DNA of 64,000 nt from Polychytrium aggregatum (taxonomy: Eukaryota > Chytridiomycota > Chytridiomycetes > Polychytriales): the NCBI RefSeq assembly GCF_025602895.1, contig NW_026516266.1:1-64000 (forward strand), given 5' to 3'. Under the pieces are notes generated by a model. That model worked only from the letters and a program-made list of their open reading frames with translations, did not search any database and was not told the origin of the DNA. The position numbers were made by a program, and so were the translations under genes. Within the stretch, counting starts at the first letter, position 1, and each line of letters begins with the position of its first letter. This document shows, piece after piece, positions 23,091-34,857 of the stretch.

Positions 23091-23473
23091 GCTCGATCCG
23101 AGAACAGGTTAAGGCAGCACCGCTATCAATCGCAACCTCTGGCGCACTTTGATAATAGACAAATCTTACAGCTGTTCCAGAAACGGGACAGTCCCTACTA
23201 TTCTCTGGCATCAGAGGTCTGAAGGCTCTGATCGATTGCATGTGGATTGTGTTGCCCTGACGACAGTCGTCTCACATGCATGGATGGCATATGCTCGGGC
23301 GAGCGACCATGTTTGTCCTGCCCTCGCTGGCCGAGGAGCCGCCGAGGAGACGCCGAGAGCACAATCTCCGCTCTCGCTGTGAGGCGGGTTGGCTTTTGCG
23401 ATGCATGGCCAGGGCCGGCGGGACTTGCTCAAGCAAAGGCTCAACTCGCACCCGCAACCGAGCCGCCACCTCC
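23091..23473. other. Intergenic region
   Basis: About 380 bases between two same-strand genes; no gene or element recognised. Confidence 0.5.
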
Positions 23474-24264
23474 ATGGCCAACACATTCCTGGGTAGGGCC
23501 TGCAAGGCCGCAGCATCGGCGCCGGGTGTTGGCTGGCTGATGGTATCTGCTGACACTCATGGGCTCGGATAGAAAACGTCGTCGGGCTGTTGCTGGTGGC
23601 CGTCTGCTGGGGCGGAACCAATCCCTTCATCAAGTTGGGCAGCCAGGGTCTCGACGACGTCACCAAGAAATACCAGGGGCATCCGTGGTGGCGCCGGCAA
23701 TGGGAAGAGATTCGATTCTTGTGGACCAACTGGAAGGTGCGTCTCGACACAGACGTCTTCGGTCATTTGCGGTGGGCGTCGATGCGGATGTCTGGGCTCT
23801 GGTCCTGTGCTGACCATCGAGCTGCCTCTTGCCACCAGTATGTCGTACCCCTTGCCATCAACCTCAGCGGATCTATGGTCTACTATTACACCCTGGGCAA
23901 CAGCGGTGAGTCGCAGCATAGTCTGGCGATTCTTGCAGCCATCAACGCTGCTCGGCGTGCGGGTAACTAGGCTCCGTTAATGACCCGCATGCTCGATGCA
24001 GATTTGTCTTTGGTTGTCCCCATAACAAATTCGCTCACGTTTGCCCTGACAACGGCTGTCGGCTATTGTTTGGGTGAGGAAATGGAGAGCAGAGGTGAGT
24101 TGCCTGCCATCGATGGTCTGGGCGTATGGCGGACGAGATGCCGCTGCATCCGACTCGGCTCTGCTCACCAACACTTCTCCCCGGCTCGCGCAGAGACAAT
24201 CCTCGGTGTCGCTCTGGTCTTTGCCGGGGTTGTCCTATGCATCTTGAGCAAGATGGACACATGA
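23474..24264 (+). CDS. TMEM234-like small membrane protein
   Basis: A short multi-span membrane protein of the TMEM234 family, within the drug/metabolite transporter superfamily. A tiny first exon (MANTFL) splices at GTAGGG to ENVVGLLLVAVCWGGTNPFI near 23574, the family's signature first helix. Later exons give YVVPLAINLSGSMVYYYTLG, DLSLVVPITNSLTFALTTAV (near 23998) with GYCLGEE, and ETILGVALVFAGVVLCILSK, ending MDT and TGA at 24262-24264. About four hydrophobic helices are predicted, half the number of a typical ten-helix DMT carrier, as expected for this family. Its substrate is unknown in the family. Four introns separate the helices. Confidence 0.86.
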
Positions 24265-24694
24265 AACACTGCGTCAATCTAGACACCAGCCTCTCTCAGA
24301 CCCGCTCCACATACTTCCGAAACAGCCCGTGGTGATGAGCAAAGGTTTCGGTAGAATACACACCGCCCATAGTCCTCCCTCCAATGCGCTGATCTGGTAC
24401 TTGGGGTCACATATTGGCCTTGCCAACGAGCATTTCGCCAAATAGACTACTGGGCTCGCTCGATCCAAGGCGTTTCTGATCCAGGGCGGTTCCCAGAATC
24501 TCTGGGTGCACTGCTCGACCCCTTCACAGGCATCCCGATCATCCTGGTCCCACCAGGGCCAGAAACGGGGCGATCGAACTCGCCGATGATATGCCTTCCT
24601 TTTCTTTCCAGCCAGAGGCATCTGTGTTTCGACAGCAGACGCTGCTTCTCTCGTCTGCAACCGACTCCAGAACGACTCTGCAGGTGCTTCCGAC
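24265..24694. other. Intergenic region
   Basis: About 430 bases between same-strand genes. No gene or repeat was seen. Confidence 0.5.
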
Positions 24695-26417
24695 ATGCAC
24701 GAGAAACCAGAGGTGCTCCACATCGTCACGACCGATATCCATGTCGACGATGACAATCGGGGTGAACGACAGCCACACACGATGCACACGCCCGTCACGG
24801 TGGGCGATCCGCTCAGAGAAGACTATGCCTTCTACTCAAATCCCGTTTCGATCGCCGCGTCGACGCTGTCGCTTCAGCCCCGTAAGACCGTGCTCGATGA
24901 GCTTGGCGATCTCATCGTGCGGGACGCCAAGGGCGACCCTCTTGGACCCATTTTGAATGCACCGAAGCTCCGGCAGCAGTACCGAGACAAACGTCTGAGC
25001 AAGCCGTACTTCACCATTGGCATGTCCGTGGTGCAGCTGGCTCTTCTTATTGTGAGCTTTGTGCTCAATTATATAGCAACGCAGAGCCCCATTGAGCTCA
25101 ATCCATTCAACCCCATGATCGGCCCGACGGACGGGGCAAGTATCCTCGCGCGAACCTGCTGGGAGCCGGAATGCCGGCTGGGCATGATACGCGGCGGGAC
25201 GGAAACGAGTAGTATAGAAAGATTGCCTCTGTTAGTGGGCAATCTGATGAGGGCATATAGCCTCCAGCACGGGTGGCATGAGCAAGATCAGCAGATTCTC
25301 ACAGTAGCCTCCGTCGCTCAATGTATTCATAGATCCTCATGCTCATGGGGGCACGTTATGTGCCCTGCATGCGTGCCACCCGCTACTACGACAGCACCTC
25401 CGGCACAACCATCGACTTGACGACACCGGGCCTCACTGTCGCCTGTCCGAGCGGAATCAGCCCGCAGAACGCAACTCTCTACAATGGCCTGTGCACCTTT
25501 ACGGACCTCTGCGGATTCAACGGCGCTCTGCCCCACAATCAGTTCTTCCGTTTCCTGACCCCGATCTTCCTGCACGGCGGGATCCTGCATTTTCTCATGA
25601 ACATGATGTTCCAGCTCCGAACGGGGCTGCAAATGGAGCGCGATTTCGGGAGTCTGCGATACTCTATCATCTACTTGATCAGCGGCATCGGAGGCTTTGC
25701 CTTTGGTGGCAATTTTAGCGGCTTTGTGCCCAGCGTGGGCTGCTCCGGGTCGCTCTACGGACTGATGGCCTGTCTGGTGCTCGATCTGGCTCAGCACTGG
25801 AAAATTGTCCAGAATCCATGGTGGGAACTTCTCAAGATGATTTTCCAGATTCTGGTCTCGTTCATGCTTGGAATGCTTCCATACATCGACAACTTGTAAG
25901 TACCGGCCATGGCGAAAGCACTGCGTGTGGGAATGGTCTATTGTTGTCGAGCACATCGATACCACGGTTGGGATATCCTTGCAATATTGAAGCCGACGGT
26001 GCGGTATCGAGAGAATCCCGTCGGATCCGGCTCGATTGGTTGTGATACGGCTTGCCGATGAGTTAGGATACCGTACCGGTTCGACTCCTGCCATCAGTAT
26101 CACTGACTGCTTGGATCGTGGTGCACTCGTTTGTGGTGCATTCGACCGTGAACAGCGCACACATCGGTGGCTTTATCTTTGGGATCCTGGCCGGACTGGT
26201 TTTTCTTCCGATCCAAGGATACACCAGCAGCGACCTCCGTAAGAAGAAGCTCACTCGACTTGTCGCCATCCCTGTGCTGATCGTCGTCTTGGTGCTGGTG
26301 TTCCAGTTCTTTTATCAAGGCACGGCGTCCGAGTGCGGCTGGTGCGAATACCTCAACTGCATTCCAGGCATGCCGTGGTGCTCATCCAAATGGGGCACTT
26401 CGATGATGCTGCAATAG
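24695..26417 (+). CDS. Rhomboid-family intramembrane serine protease
   Basis: Polytopic membrane protease of 421 residues in three exons (24695-25135, 25333-25895, 26156-26417). A cytosolic N-terminus of about 105 residues leads into TM1 (IGMSVVQLALLIVSFVLNYI). After a Cys-containing loop come FLHGGILHFLMNMMFQLRTG, then the catalytic-serine motif GCSGSLYG in place of the usual GASGxxxG, and YIDNFAHIGGFIFG carrying the catalytic histidine (AHIGG) in the penultimate helix. The dyad Ser/His is intact, so activity is expected. The C-terminus is Cys-rich (ECGWCEYLNCIPGMPWC). Layout resembles the secretory-pathway RHBDL/iRhom-type 6+1 TM rhomboids rather than mitochondrial PARL. Intron 1 has a GC donor (see findings). 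Splice frames are consistent throughout. Confidence 0.94.
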
Positions 26418-27269
26418 ATCCTCGGCTTGGATAAAGTACAGGCCACTTTGAACAGAGCTGGTGGAGTGCTCTGGGTGAATATAAAGCGAAATTCATGCAC
26501 ACAGATGCTCTGCACTTTGCACTCATCCGCCATGCCCTTTCCTTCGCACTCATGCGCCATGCCCTTTTCTTCGCACTCATGCCCATGCTCCGTGGTCCGC
26601 ACTTCTTACTTGATTCCCGTCGGCTGTCGATGCTTGTTGACGGTCTCTACAGCGAATCACTGTCGAGCGCAGCAGCCGGCTCCAGCCGCATTCCAGCCGT
26701 CGGCCATGATGTCTGCTCAGTGCCGTTGTCTGCCCGCCTTCTCGCTTGCGGTCGTCTATTTCCCATCTCCCATCCGCCTGCTCACATCATCGCCAAGTGG
26801 TAAGCATATGCTGTTTTCCCGTCAGACATTGCCGGCGATTCGACGGATCGCCGCGTTCACAGGGCGTCTGGGACGACCCGAGGGTGGCCGCTCAACCCGC
26901 GGGATATATCGGTGCCGGATAGACCAGATCCTTCGTCTGAGCAGGCAGGCAAAGCAAGGATCAGCATCCAGCCCCGAGCGAGTCTCTGTCCTGTCCGCAT
27001 ATCTCATGCCTATGACCTCACATAGACAGCCGCTTCTCGTCCTGATCCCCACCTCCACGCTATCTGTATGGGCCCATTGGTTCGTTGAGCGTGCGACCGG
27101 CTCTGCCCATCCGCAACCGCACTTGAGTCAGCAGCCTTGTTTGCGATGCCGCTGTGTCGGCAAGACAGTCGGCATGATCAGCCAACTAACTGTATCTGCG
27201 GTCGGCCCTGTCGCTGTCCCTAGGAGAGGTTTCGATTCAATATCCATCCCCCAGCCCTGCACCCAGTCC
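26418..27269. other. Intergenic region with 27-base repeat
   Basis: About 850 bases. The frame of the following gene stays open back to 26427, but this stretch has different composition and no conserved block, so I treat it as leader. It contains the tandem repeat at 26519-26585. Confidence 0.5.
26519..26585. repeat. 27-base tandem repeat
   Basis: Two nearly identical copies of a 27-base unit beginning GCACTCATCCGCCATGCCCT (26519-26545 and 26546-26572) and a partial third copy. Confidence 0.85.
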
Positions 27270-30200
27270 ATGACGAGCCCCGGCGTGGCTGACGCTCCCA
27301 GTGAGGCCGTCAGGCCTTATGACTTCACCAACTTTGACCGGCTCCTTGAGGACTACACACTCTGCGCTGAGTGGGCCCGACAGCATCAGGCAGCCATTCG
27401 CCGAGATCAACAGCGGCGGCGTGAGCTGGAGATCACGCTTTCCCGGAAGGACGATGAGATTCAGCATCTGCGCTCGACCGTGAATGAGCTGCAGACCACG
27501 GTTGCTTCCAAGGAAGACGTCATCCGCAGACTCAACCTGCAGCTCCAGAAGCTCATTGAGCACAACACCAATATCATCAAGTTTACGTCGCATATGCTCG
27601 AGTCCACGCTGCCGGTCGATGCTGTCCCTTCTGGAGCACTCGGGACAACGAGACACGTCCGCGACCTTGGGGCACTGTCGACTACCGAGAACCCTCGCAA
27701 CAGCATCCCAGTGATCTTCAAGGATCTGCCCAGCCGGCCCTCCGTTGGGCGACCCAGCGAAGAAGACGATCTTGGCAACCGTCCCTCCGAGCAGCCCCAC
27801 GCAAGCACCATCGTTCCCACATCCATCCACAATCTACCACGGCGGCGACACGAATCGCCTCCTCGTTTTGATGTCTCGACACCAAAGAGCCAGCCCGAGC
27901 CTCTGTCTTCCAAGTCTCTCGAAACCAAATCTACGGCACGGGGTGATCAATCCACCTGGGCTCATAAACCAGTCGCCCAAATCCATTCATCGAATGGGAA
28001 ACGATCGCAACCTTCATCGAGTGGACAAGGACTCGCCGACTCCCCTGCTCGGCAGCCGTGTTCCTGTCAAAAGCCAAGTCATCGGCGACAAGTCCATGTG
28101 TCGCGACGACCAGAGGGACTGAAGCCCTCTGCACTGCGCAAGCCTGCTCGATTGCCACATTCTCTTGCATCAGTCGCATCCGCCGATGGGAAGCAAGCGT
28201 CGGGTTCGCTGCTCCAAAGTGGCGTGCAGGACAAGCACGCCGATCGGATCTCTCCGCCTCCATCTGAAAGCATCACCCCAGACCGGGTCCAGAATCTTCA
28301 AGCAACGAGCAATGGACCCGCAGCACTTGCAGGTCAATCTCAACACAGCACCACCGAATCTGCCGCAGAGCAGTGTGCCCCCTTTGACCAAGAATCCAAC
28401 GGCCCAAATGGAGTTGTGTCCGGAGGGACCGACCATCCGCCTCGTTCTCTTGGTCCAAAGGTCCGTGCTCCTGCAGACACCGTTCCAGTCCAGCCACAGC
28501 TCAGTCCATTATTGAGCGAGCGCATCGAGCCCGATCCAGCTGCTCAGCCATCTCAAGATAAGCAGAAGGTTATCGCCGCCCTGTCGAGCGAGTTTGCCTC
28601 GGAGGCTGAGCTTCTCGCAGACATGCTTCTCAAAGCAACAATGAGCAATGCGGACCCGGCTGCCGATGGTGATGTCGAGAGCCTGGAGATGCTCCAGGAA
28701 AGCGGGGGCATGCTTATCGACTGTAGACTCTTGCTCTCTGCGCTACAAGCATCCAGCCAGCTCAGCACTAAAACAGGCAGTCCGCTTCCTGATCTCCATC
28801 TGGAGAGCGGCAAGCTCAACGTAAGAGCCGACAATCAGCGTTCTCGATCCGCAAAGCGCAAGCAACGCCTTGGGAATGTACACACAACCGCAGAGGCCGA
28901 CAGCACAACACAGCCATCTGAGCCGATCCAGCCGGTACAGCGCAGAAGCAGCAACGAGACCACCGATGATATCAGCGACAAGATCAGCGACAGAATCAAT
29001 CTTGCTCGTGACTCCTCGGAGTGCAGCACCGTCGACCCCGGTGTGGCACTCGATCCATATCCGCGCCCCGACGAGGCAACCCCAAGCGATGGGCCGCTTC
29101 CGTGTCCCGAGGAATCCTTTTCAAGCGACTCTCCCTTGAGCGATATCATCGAAGGCGAGCTGTTTCCGCCAGAAGTCATAATTGATGCTGAGCACTGTCA
29201 GTCTGGGCCGCAGACCAAGTCCGATAGCTATCCTCGTTGGCTCGACAACTACCGGCCCTTCACCAGCAACACAGCCCCAGGTCTCCTAAGCTGTCCAGAC
29301 ACCTTTCTTGGCGAAAAGCAGACTCACCGTGCGGCCGAGACGACGCCATCGCTGCTCGCCGAAGCAGGGGCCCGGCTGGATACGCTACCGGAACACATCG
29401 ATCCGACAAAAATCATCGATTCCCCTGCCCTGCTGTCGAGCTCTGAGGAGCAGCGTGCTGCCTTGGCGCCACACACAGATGTCGAGAATATCCTTGCAAC
29501 CCTGCGGGCGATCACCGGTGCCGTGATGGAGCTTCATCCCGAAAACGGAGCCGCTCCGGCCATACTGGCGCATCCTGAAAAAGCCAATACGTGTGAGCAC
29601 GAGAACTGCGAGCATCCAGTCAAGCCGCGAGTCGACAAGCAGAAGCTCTCCCTCCGTGCAACACGAGCAGTGATGCCCCTCTCTGAGCTGGATGCAACCC
29701 TGATGACCTACACGCCGGCCCCACCTGTTCCGTTTTCAGCAGCCTCGCGCATCTGGCTCAAGCCGCTCTCGGACTTTGACCATGAGGCATGGGAAAAGCA
29801 CTACGTCGAAGGAGTCGAGGCCAAGCTCCGCGATGGCGAGATCTGGGTCGACCACACCCACTTTGTCGACAAGGACGGAGAATATCTGCTTCGAAGCGGA
29901 GACTTTGTCGTGTTCCTGACTCGGGCAGGCATGACCGAGAACGGCAACTGGTCTGGGAACATTGTTGTCGCCACAGCCATCCGCGAAGTCAAGAACCATC
30001 GGTGTCGAATGCTGCGCCGCAACATGCGGGTCGTGTTCTTTCGTCTCTTGATTGTGAAGGAGCGAGTGTCCCTGAGCAAGGGCGAGTACGATCTATCCAA
30101 CTTCAGCTTGCCGTGGATGACGCCGCTGGACCAGCTATTGTTCTCGCAGATAATGCGGTAAGTCCCGACGTCCGTGCGAGGGGCACTGCTCGCGGAGATG

Positions 30201-30789
30201 CCATTTTGGCCGACGGAGGAGCAGCGAGGAAGCAGCTCGAGGGATAAGCCCAGCAGCAGCCAATTCGAGTCAGGGCGTGCGTCAAAGCCGTGCGATGAAT
30301 GCGGCGCTTTTTTTTCCCCAAAGACTGACTGCGTCTCGCCATCCTGTGCTCAGAACAATGCGGCCCAGCGTCAAGAGAACGTTTGTCGCACGTATGATCG
30401 GCACCGAGGTTGGCCCGCCGAACTGGAGCGACTGGAAGCGAGGCATGCGCAAGTACTTTGTTCTACCAGGTCCTTCCCCGCGCCGACACAGCATCCACAG
30501 CAGCGCCATTCTCCTCGTCTATGGCTGCTGGGGGAATAGTCCTGGCGAGATCATGATCTGGAACTTGTTCTGGACCGTATGTCGAGGACGCATTGGCGAC
30601 ACATATCTCCTCGAGTTGGCATACCACCGCACCGGACCATTCACCATGCCCGACCTCGGCCTGGACCCGTTTCCGATGTCGTGGCGGCCGATCGGCGATG
30701 GCCGCAGCAGCAAGCTGTGGAAGGAGTGCGTCCTGGGCGAGGTGGGGCTCCGTCTGGCCGAGAAGCCGGTGCCGCTGACGCTGTGCTGA
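27270..30789 (+). CDS. Large coiled-coil / disordered protein, function unknown
   Basis: I do not recognise this protein (about 1,107 residues; exons 27270-30157 and 30354-30789, frame preserved through a GTAAGT...CTCAG intron). The start MTSPGVADAPSEAVRPYDFT is chosen because the in-frame extension upstream looks non-coding. Residues about 20-110 form a coiled coil (RDQQRRRELEITLSRKDDEI, KEDVIRRLNLQLQKLIEHNT). The middle 700 residues are Ser/Pro/Gln-rich and probably disordered. Near the C-terminus a folded segment begins WLKPLSDFDHEAWEKHYVEG and includes DGEIWVDHTHFVDKDGEYLL and GDFVVFLTRAGMTENGNWSG. It continues in exon 2 (GTEVGPPNWSDWKRGMRKYF). The C-terminal part is therefore the likely conserved domain. 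Confidence is good for coding, low for function. Confidence 0.72.
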
Positions 30790-31478
30790 GTTGCATGGTG
30801 GTGGGATATCGCCGGGCCATGCAGGTTCAATATAGGCTGCCCACATTGAAACGGGGGTGCAGTGCATGGGATTGAGTGATGATGATCGTCCGCCTGAATG
30901 CTGTCGATCTACGCTTGTGCCGCTTGTCATAGACTCGGCCGACGAGACATCATGGGATGGACACCCAGGGAGATGATTTTGCGCACTTGGTCGAGGAAAG
31001 GCAAGGGCGGCTTGCCTGCGCTGCTCGTCCCATCCAATCCGGCCAGATTTCGCTCACTCCCGCCGCCCCATCATCCGCCGACGACCCAAAGCTCGTCTGC
31101 GCTCGGTCCGACCCTTGGAAAGATTCGCCGAGCCAACCATGTCCCGCATACTCCGCAGATTGCTGTCCCATTCGAGCACCGGCACCAGCACTCCCAGGGC
31201 GATAGGTGAGCAAACAGAGCCCGATGGCGACTTCGAAGCCAATACGCATCGTCGAATGCTCGGCTTGCTGGCGATGCGATTCACTCATAAGCAGAGCTTC
31301 TCTCGATATTCCAGAGCAACTGACCAGCCGAGTCACCCTCATCCGGGCGCTGCCCTCGGGGCCATTCAGCAAAGAAGGTATACCCCCATAGCCGCTATCA
31401 TGTCCCGACTGTCTGGATTCCCTCTGACCGATGCCGACTCTGCCGCCTATCCCCTGGATGTCGGCCGATGTGCTGTGA
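30790..31478. other. Intergenic region
   Basis: About 690 bases. An open frame from 31115 with a possible first exon (MSRILRRLLSHSSTGTSTPR at 31139) precedes the next gene. I could not join it in frame: the LACTB2-like exon has an in-frame TGA immediately before its ATG and no AG acceptor between. Confidence 0.5.
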
Positions 31479-32683
31479 ATGCTGGTGAATCCCGATTTCC
31501 AAGACAGCAACACCTATCTCGTTGGAGAGGGGGCCCAACGCATCCTCATCGATACTGGTATGAAGTCCCTGCTGCTGCTGTTGCTGCTGTATGTGCAGGT
31601 TGCGCCGACGGGAGCCCTGCCTCATTGTCCGTGAGATGGTTCCAAACCGATTTGCTGGTCGCTTGCCAACGACATGCTCGAAATGCCATCGATCAAGGCA
31701 CCGGCCACCCCAGCTATCTCCCGACACTTGCTGGATATCTCAAAGAGAAGGATGCCTCCCTGTCGCATATTCTCCTGACGCACGCCCATGGCAACCATAC
31801 GCATGGCCTGGTTGCAATCTGGAGAACCTTCGGCACCGCGCTGCCCGTCTACAAGCTCAAGTCGTCCCAGGACGATATCAAATTGTCGGGCAACAACAAG
31901 ACCAAGGCGGAGCCAAAACCAAGCTTCCTCAAGGACGGCCAAACGATCCGCTCTCTCGACGGAAGCTCGTCCCTCAAAGTCCTCCACACTCCAGGCCATT
32001 CCCAAGACTCAGTCTGCTTCCATTTGCTGGAGGAGGACTCGATGTTCACCGGCGATGCCGTCTCGTCCGCTCCGCATGGGCCGACTCGACCGACGCATGC
32101 CGTCTTCGAGGATCTGGATGCGTATCGACGGTCGCTCCAGAAGATCACCCGTCAGTTCCCCAAGATCCTTTACCCCGGACACGGCGCTCTGGTGGCCAAT
32201 CCGACAGCATATCTAGAGTCTGCTCGCGAATGCCAGAATGTCCTTGCGCTTGCGATCCACAACATCCTCGGACAGAGTGGCAAACCCATGTCCGCAGAAG
32301 CCATCGCCGTTGAAATCGATCAGGCTCAGCAGCTCCGCTTGAGCGACATCGAGCTGCCTGTGTTGATAGGCACAGTCAAGCACCACCTTCTTGAGATGGA
32401 GGCGCAGACATTCATCCGGCGCTCGCATGGACTGGAGTCCGAGTCCTCCCGCGCTGGCACCACGAATGGCTCAGGAGTCGATCCATCCAAACTCAAGGGG
32501 CCCGGCGGTCTCACGCTCGAGCAGATCTACTCCAAAGTCACTGAGAGCAATCGGAGAGATTGGTCTGACATGAACCGGCAAGAGCGGTCGCAGGTGCTTG
32601 ACCAGACCTCCTGGCGCGAACAGCAGCATCCCTTGCATGTTCGAATCCCGCTACGGAAGGAGACGACATGGGTTCTTGCCTAG
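31479..32683 (+). CDS. LACTB2-like metallo-beta-lactamase-fold protein
   Basis: Homologue of LACTB2-type hydrolases (human LACTB2 is a mitochondrial endoribonuclease). Exon 1 reads MLVNPDFQDSNTYLVGEG and RILIDTG. A GTATGA...ATCAAG intron (about 31558-31701) joins it to GTGHPSYLPTLAGYLKEKDA. Metal-site motifs follow: LTHAHGNHTHG, LHTPGHSQDSV, FTGDAV and YPGHG, then the helical C-terminal domain typical of the family (TVKHHLLEMEAQTFIRR), and a Ser-rich extension to TAG at 32681-32683. Oddity: the canonical HxHxDH is HAHGNH, with Asn at the metal- and proton-handling Asp. The N-terminus also lacks the 15-20 residues that usually precede the GTNTYLVG block. Either activity is changed or an upstream exon and an Asp-to-Asn variant need checking. 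Confidence 0.85.
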
Positions 32684-33211
32684 CATCGCACGGTGATGAT
32701 GCTGGCAAACAGGCGTCGATGGGAATGATACTTTACAGCACCCACTTTGTTTCACAGCCGACTGCCCGCCCATTGTGTTTTGAATCGACAATGTGTTGCA
32801 ACCCCAATAAGACGCACTGTTTCTCTCGGGCACAAGCACGCCGTAGTTGGCACCGCCATCATGTCACATCATATGCGGCCAGGAACGCCCAAGTGGGCCA
32901 AGTTATCTTCATTCCACCATGTCTCATCGTCGAGTCCATCACAGCAGCGCGAGTCCCGATCGCCATCGTACACCCTCTCGCGGAAGCGGCAGGATATATA
33001 TTTGCACTCCGTCACCTTTCCAGGTACTTGAGGCAGCTCTGCCATCGGAGATGATGCCCAGCGATCCATTGGTTTCCACACGGACACAATCAGGGACAAC
33101 TTCAACTCCAATGTACTCTTGCTCGTGTTGACGACAACTGGCGAGCTGACCACATTAGCATCAGCGCTGGAAATCAGTACTGACATCATTGGGGAGCGTC
33201 GAGGACGGCGC
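32684..33211. other. Convergent intergenic region
   Basis: About 530 bases between two 3' ends; nothing recognised. Confidence 0.5.
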
Positions 33212-34645
33212 TCAGATGTCCAGCAGTTCTTTGACCGCCCGGCAGAGTCGGCGAGCTCCTTCACGCAGCTCCTCGGCGTCGTAGTGGGCAATCGACAGTC
33301 GCAGACAGTTGAGATACCGGCCTTGGACTGTAGTGAAAATTAAGCCCGGAGCAAACGATACCCGAGTGTTGCTTGTGCCTGCCGCTTCCTTCTGCTTCAG
33401 CTGCTGGTACAGGGCGTGGGTGTTGACATGGGACGGGAACTCGATCCAGATGAAGAATCCACCTTTGGGTTTCTCGATGCGCATACCCAGCCCCTCACCA
33501 TGCAGCCGCAGGGTCTCGTAGGTCACCTCGGCGTTGTGGCTGTAGGTTTCCCTGAGCTGTGCGATATAGGTCTTGAGCTTGCCGGTCTGGATGATCTCGG
33601 TCATGATTCCAGAGGTCAGATGGTTGGGACTGCCTCCGGAGTAGAGGACCCAGAAGGTCTCATGGCGCTTGATGATGGCCGGCGAGGCCTCGACCCAACC
33701 GAGGCGTGCGCCCGGGGCAAAGATCTTGGAGAAAGAGCAATTCGAGATGACGTTTCCAAAGTCGGTTTCGGATCGCACCTGGTGCTCGAGTGCAATGAGT
33801 CGGGGCGGGTTAGGCTCCGCGCCAGGATACCCGAGCAGAGGATAGACGTCGTCGCAGATGATTAGGACGTCGTATTTGCGGGCTAGCTCGATCAAGCGGA
33901 TACGCTTGTCCAGAGGCATAGACTGCCCCGTCGGGTTCGAGTAGTCGGGGATTGTGAAGAGCAGGAAGGGGAACTTTTTGGCCGGCTGGCCAGCAAAGGC
34001 CTGTTGGTCGACACTGCTGGAGAGCTCCTTGAGCCTCTCTTCGAGGATCTGCAGTGAAATGCCACCGGATTCGACTGGGACCGAGACAAAGTCGCGTTCC
34101 TGGAAGCCGTGGTCTTGGAGGACTCTGAGGGCCAGAAAGTAGGTCGGATCTTCGATCAAGATGCGGGTCGCAGAGGTCGTGAACATGGTGATGAGGTTGC
34201 TGAAGGACTGCGATGCCCCGCTGGTGACGGCGAGGTGATTGGCCTCAACGGGGCTGCCGTACTCGTTCGCCAGGAATCGAGCGAGCTGGGCCGGTTCGAA
34301 CACTGGGGATCAGAGAGATGCAAACACCGTCTGCTCGACAAGATGGCAGGGGTATTCGGGTGCTAGGATGCGGCCGACTCTGTGTGGATGCTGACGGCCC
34401 AATACCTCACTGCGGAACTCGCTGTCGCCAAGCTTCGGCCCATACTGGAAGGCCAAGCCAGCATCTGGCTTGGACAGCTTGCGGGCGGTGGCCTCTTGGA
34501 AGATGGCGGAGGCGGTCTGGAGCAGGGCCGGAGATGGGGCGCCAAACTCAAACTGGATGTAGCCGCGGTCGCCAGAGGGGAAGAGAGTCCTGTCCGAGTA
34601 GAGGTTGCTGAAGGACGAGATGCGAGTGATCTGGTGAAGATCCAT
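33212..34645 (-). CDS. PLP-dependent aminotransferase (Aro8/2-aminoadipate-type)
   Basis: Fold-type I aminotransferase, similar to yeast YER152C and bacterial LysN-type enzymes; probable substrates are 2-aminoadipate or aromatic amino acids with 2-oxoglutarate. Two exons (34645-34411 and 34302-33212) give 441 residues. The 108-base GT-AG intron creates the codon ATG across the junction (EFR-M-FEPAQLARFL). Motifs: GYIQFEFGAPSP at the N-terminus, HLAVTSGASQSFSNLITMF (PLP phosphate cup), PDYSNPTGQSM, CDDVYPLL with the cofactor-pairing Asp, and NCSFSKIFAPGARLGW with the Schiff-base lysine. KGGFFIWIEFP and LRLSIAHY with the substrate-carboxylate Arg complete the active site. No targeting sequence is evident, so a cytosolic location is likely. 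Confidence 0.93.
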
Positions 34646-34682
34646 TTTTTTGGTGCGGGGGCTGTTCGCCGGACGGACGGAC

Positions 34683-34706
34683 GGATCGACAGCTGGATCG
34701 ACAGCT
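34683..34706. repeat. 12-base direct repeat
   Basis: GGATCGACAGCT occurs twice in tandem, about 40 bases upstream of the aminotransferase start codon. Confidence 0.75.
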
Positions 34707-34857
34707 GGATGGATGCGAAAGACAGTCGGGAGGCGGAGGACCAGCGCGGAAGCCCTGGGTTGGCGCTCGATGGTCGTGCTGGCTCTGGTGATGCGATTCC
34801 TGGACACTGGCCACATCGCTCGCCCACGGGGAGGATCTAGCAGTGTATATTGGGTGT

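Noticed and set aside
26427-27269. In-frame N-terminal extension of the large coiled-coil protein
   Set aside because: It contains a 27-base repeat, many Cys/His/Pro codons and no conserved block; the ATG at 27270 precedes the first protein-like sequence.
31115-31478. Upstream first exon for the LACTB2-like gene (MSRILRRLLSHSSTG)
   Set aside because: It looks like a mitochondrial presequence, but no acceptor lies between it and the exon beginning at ATG 31479 that would keep the frame; left unannotated.
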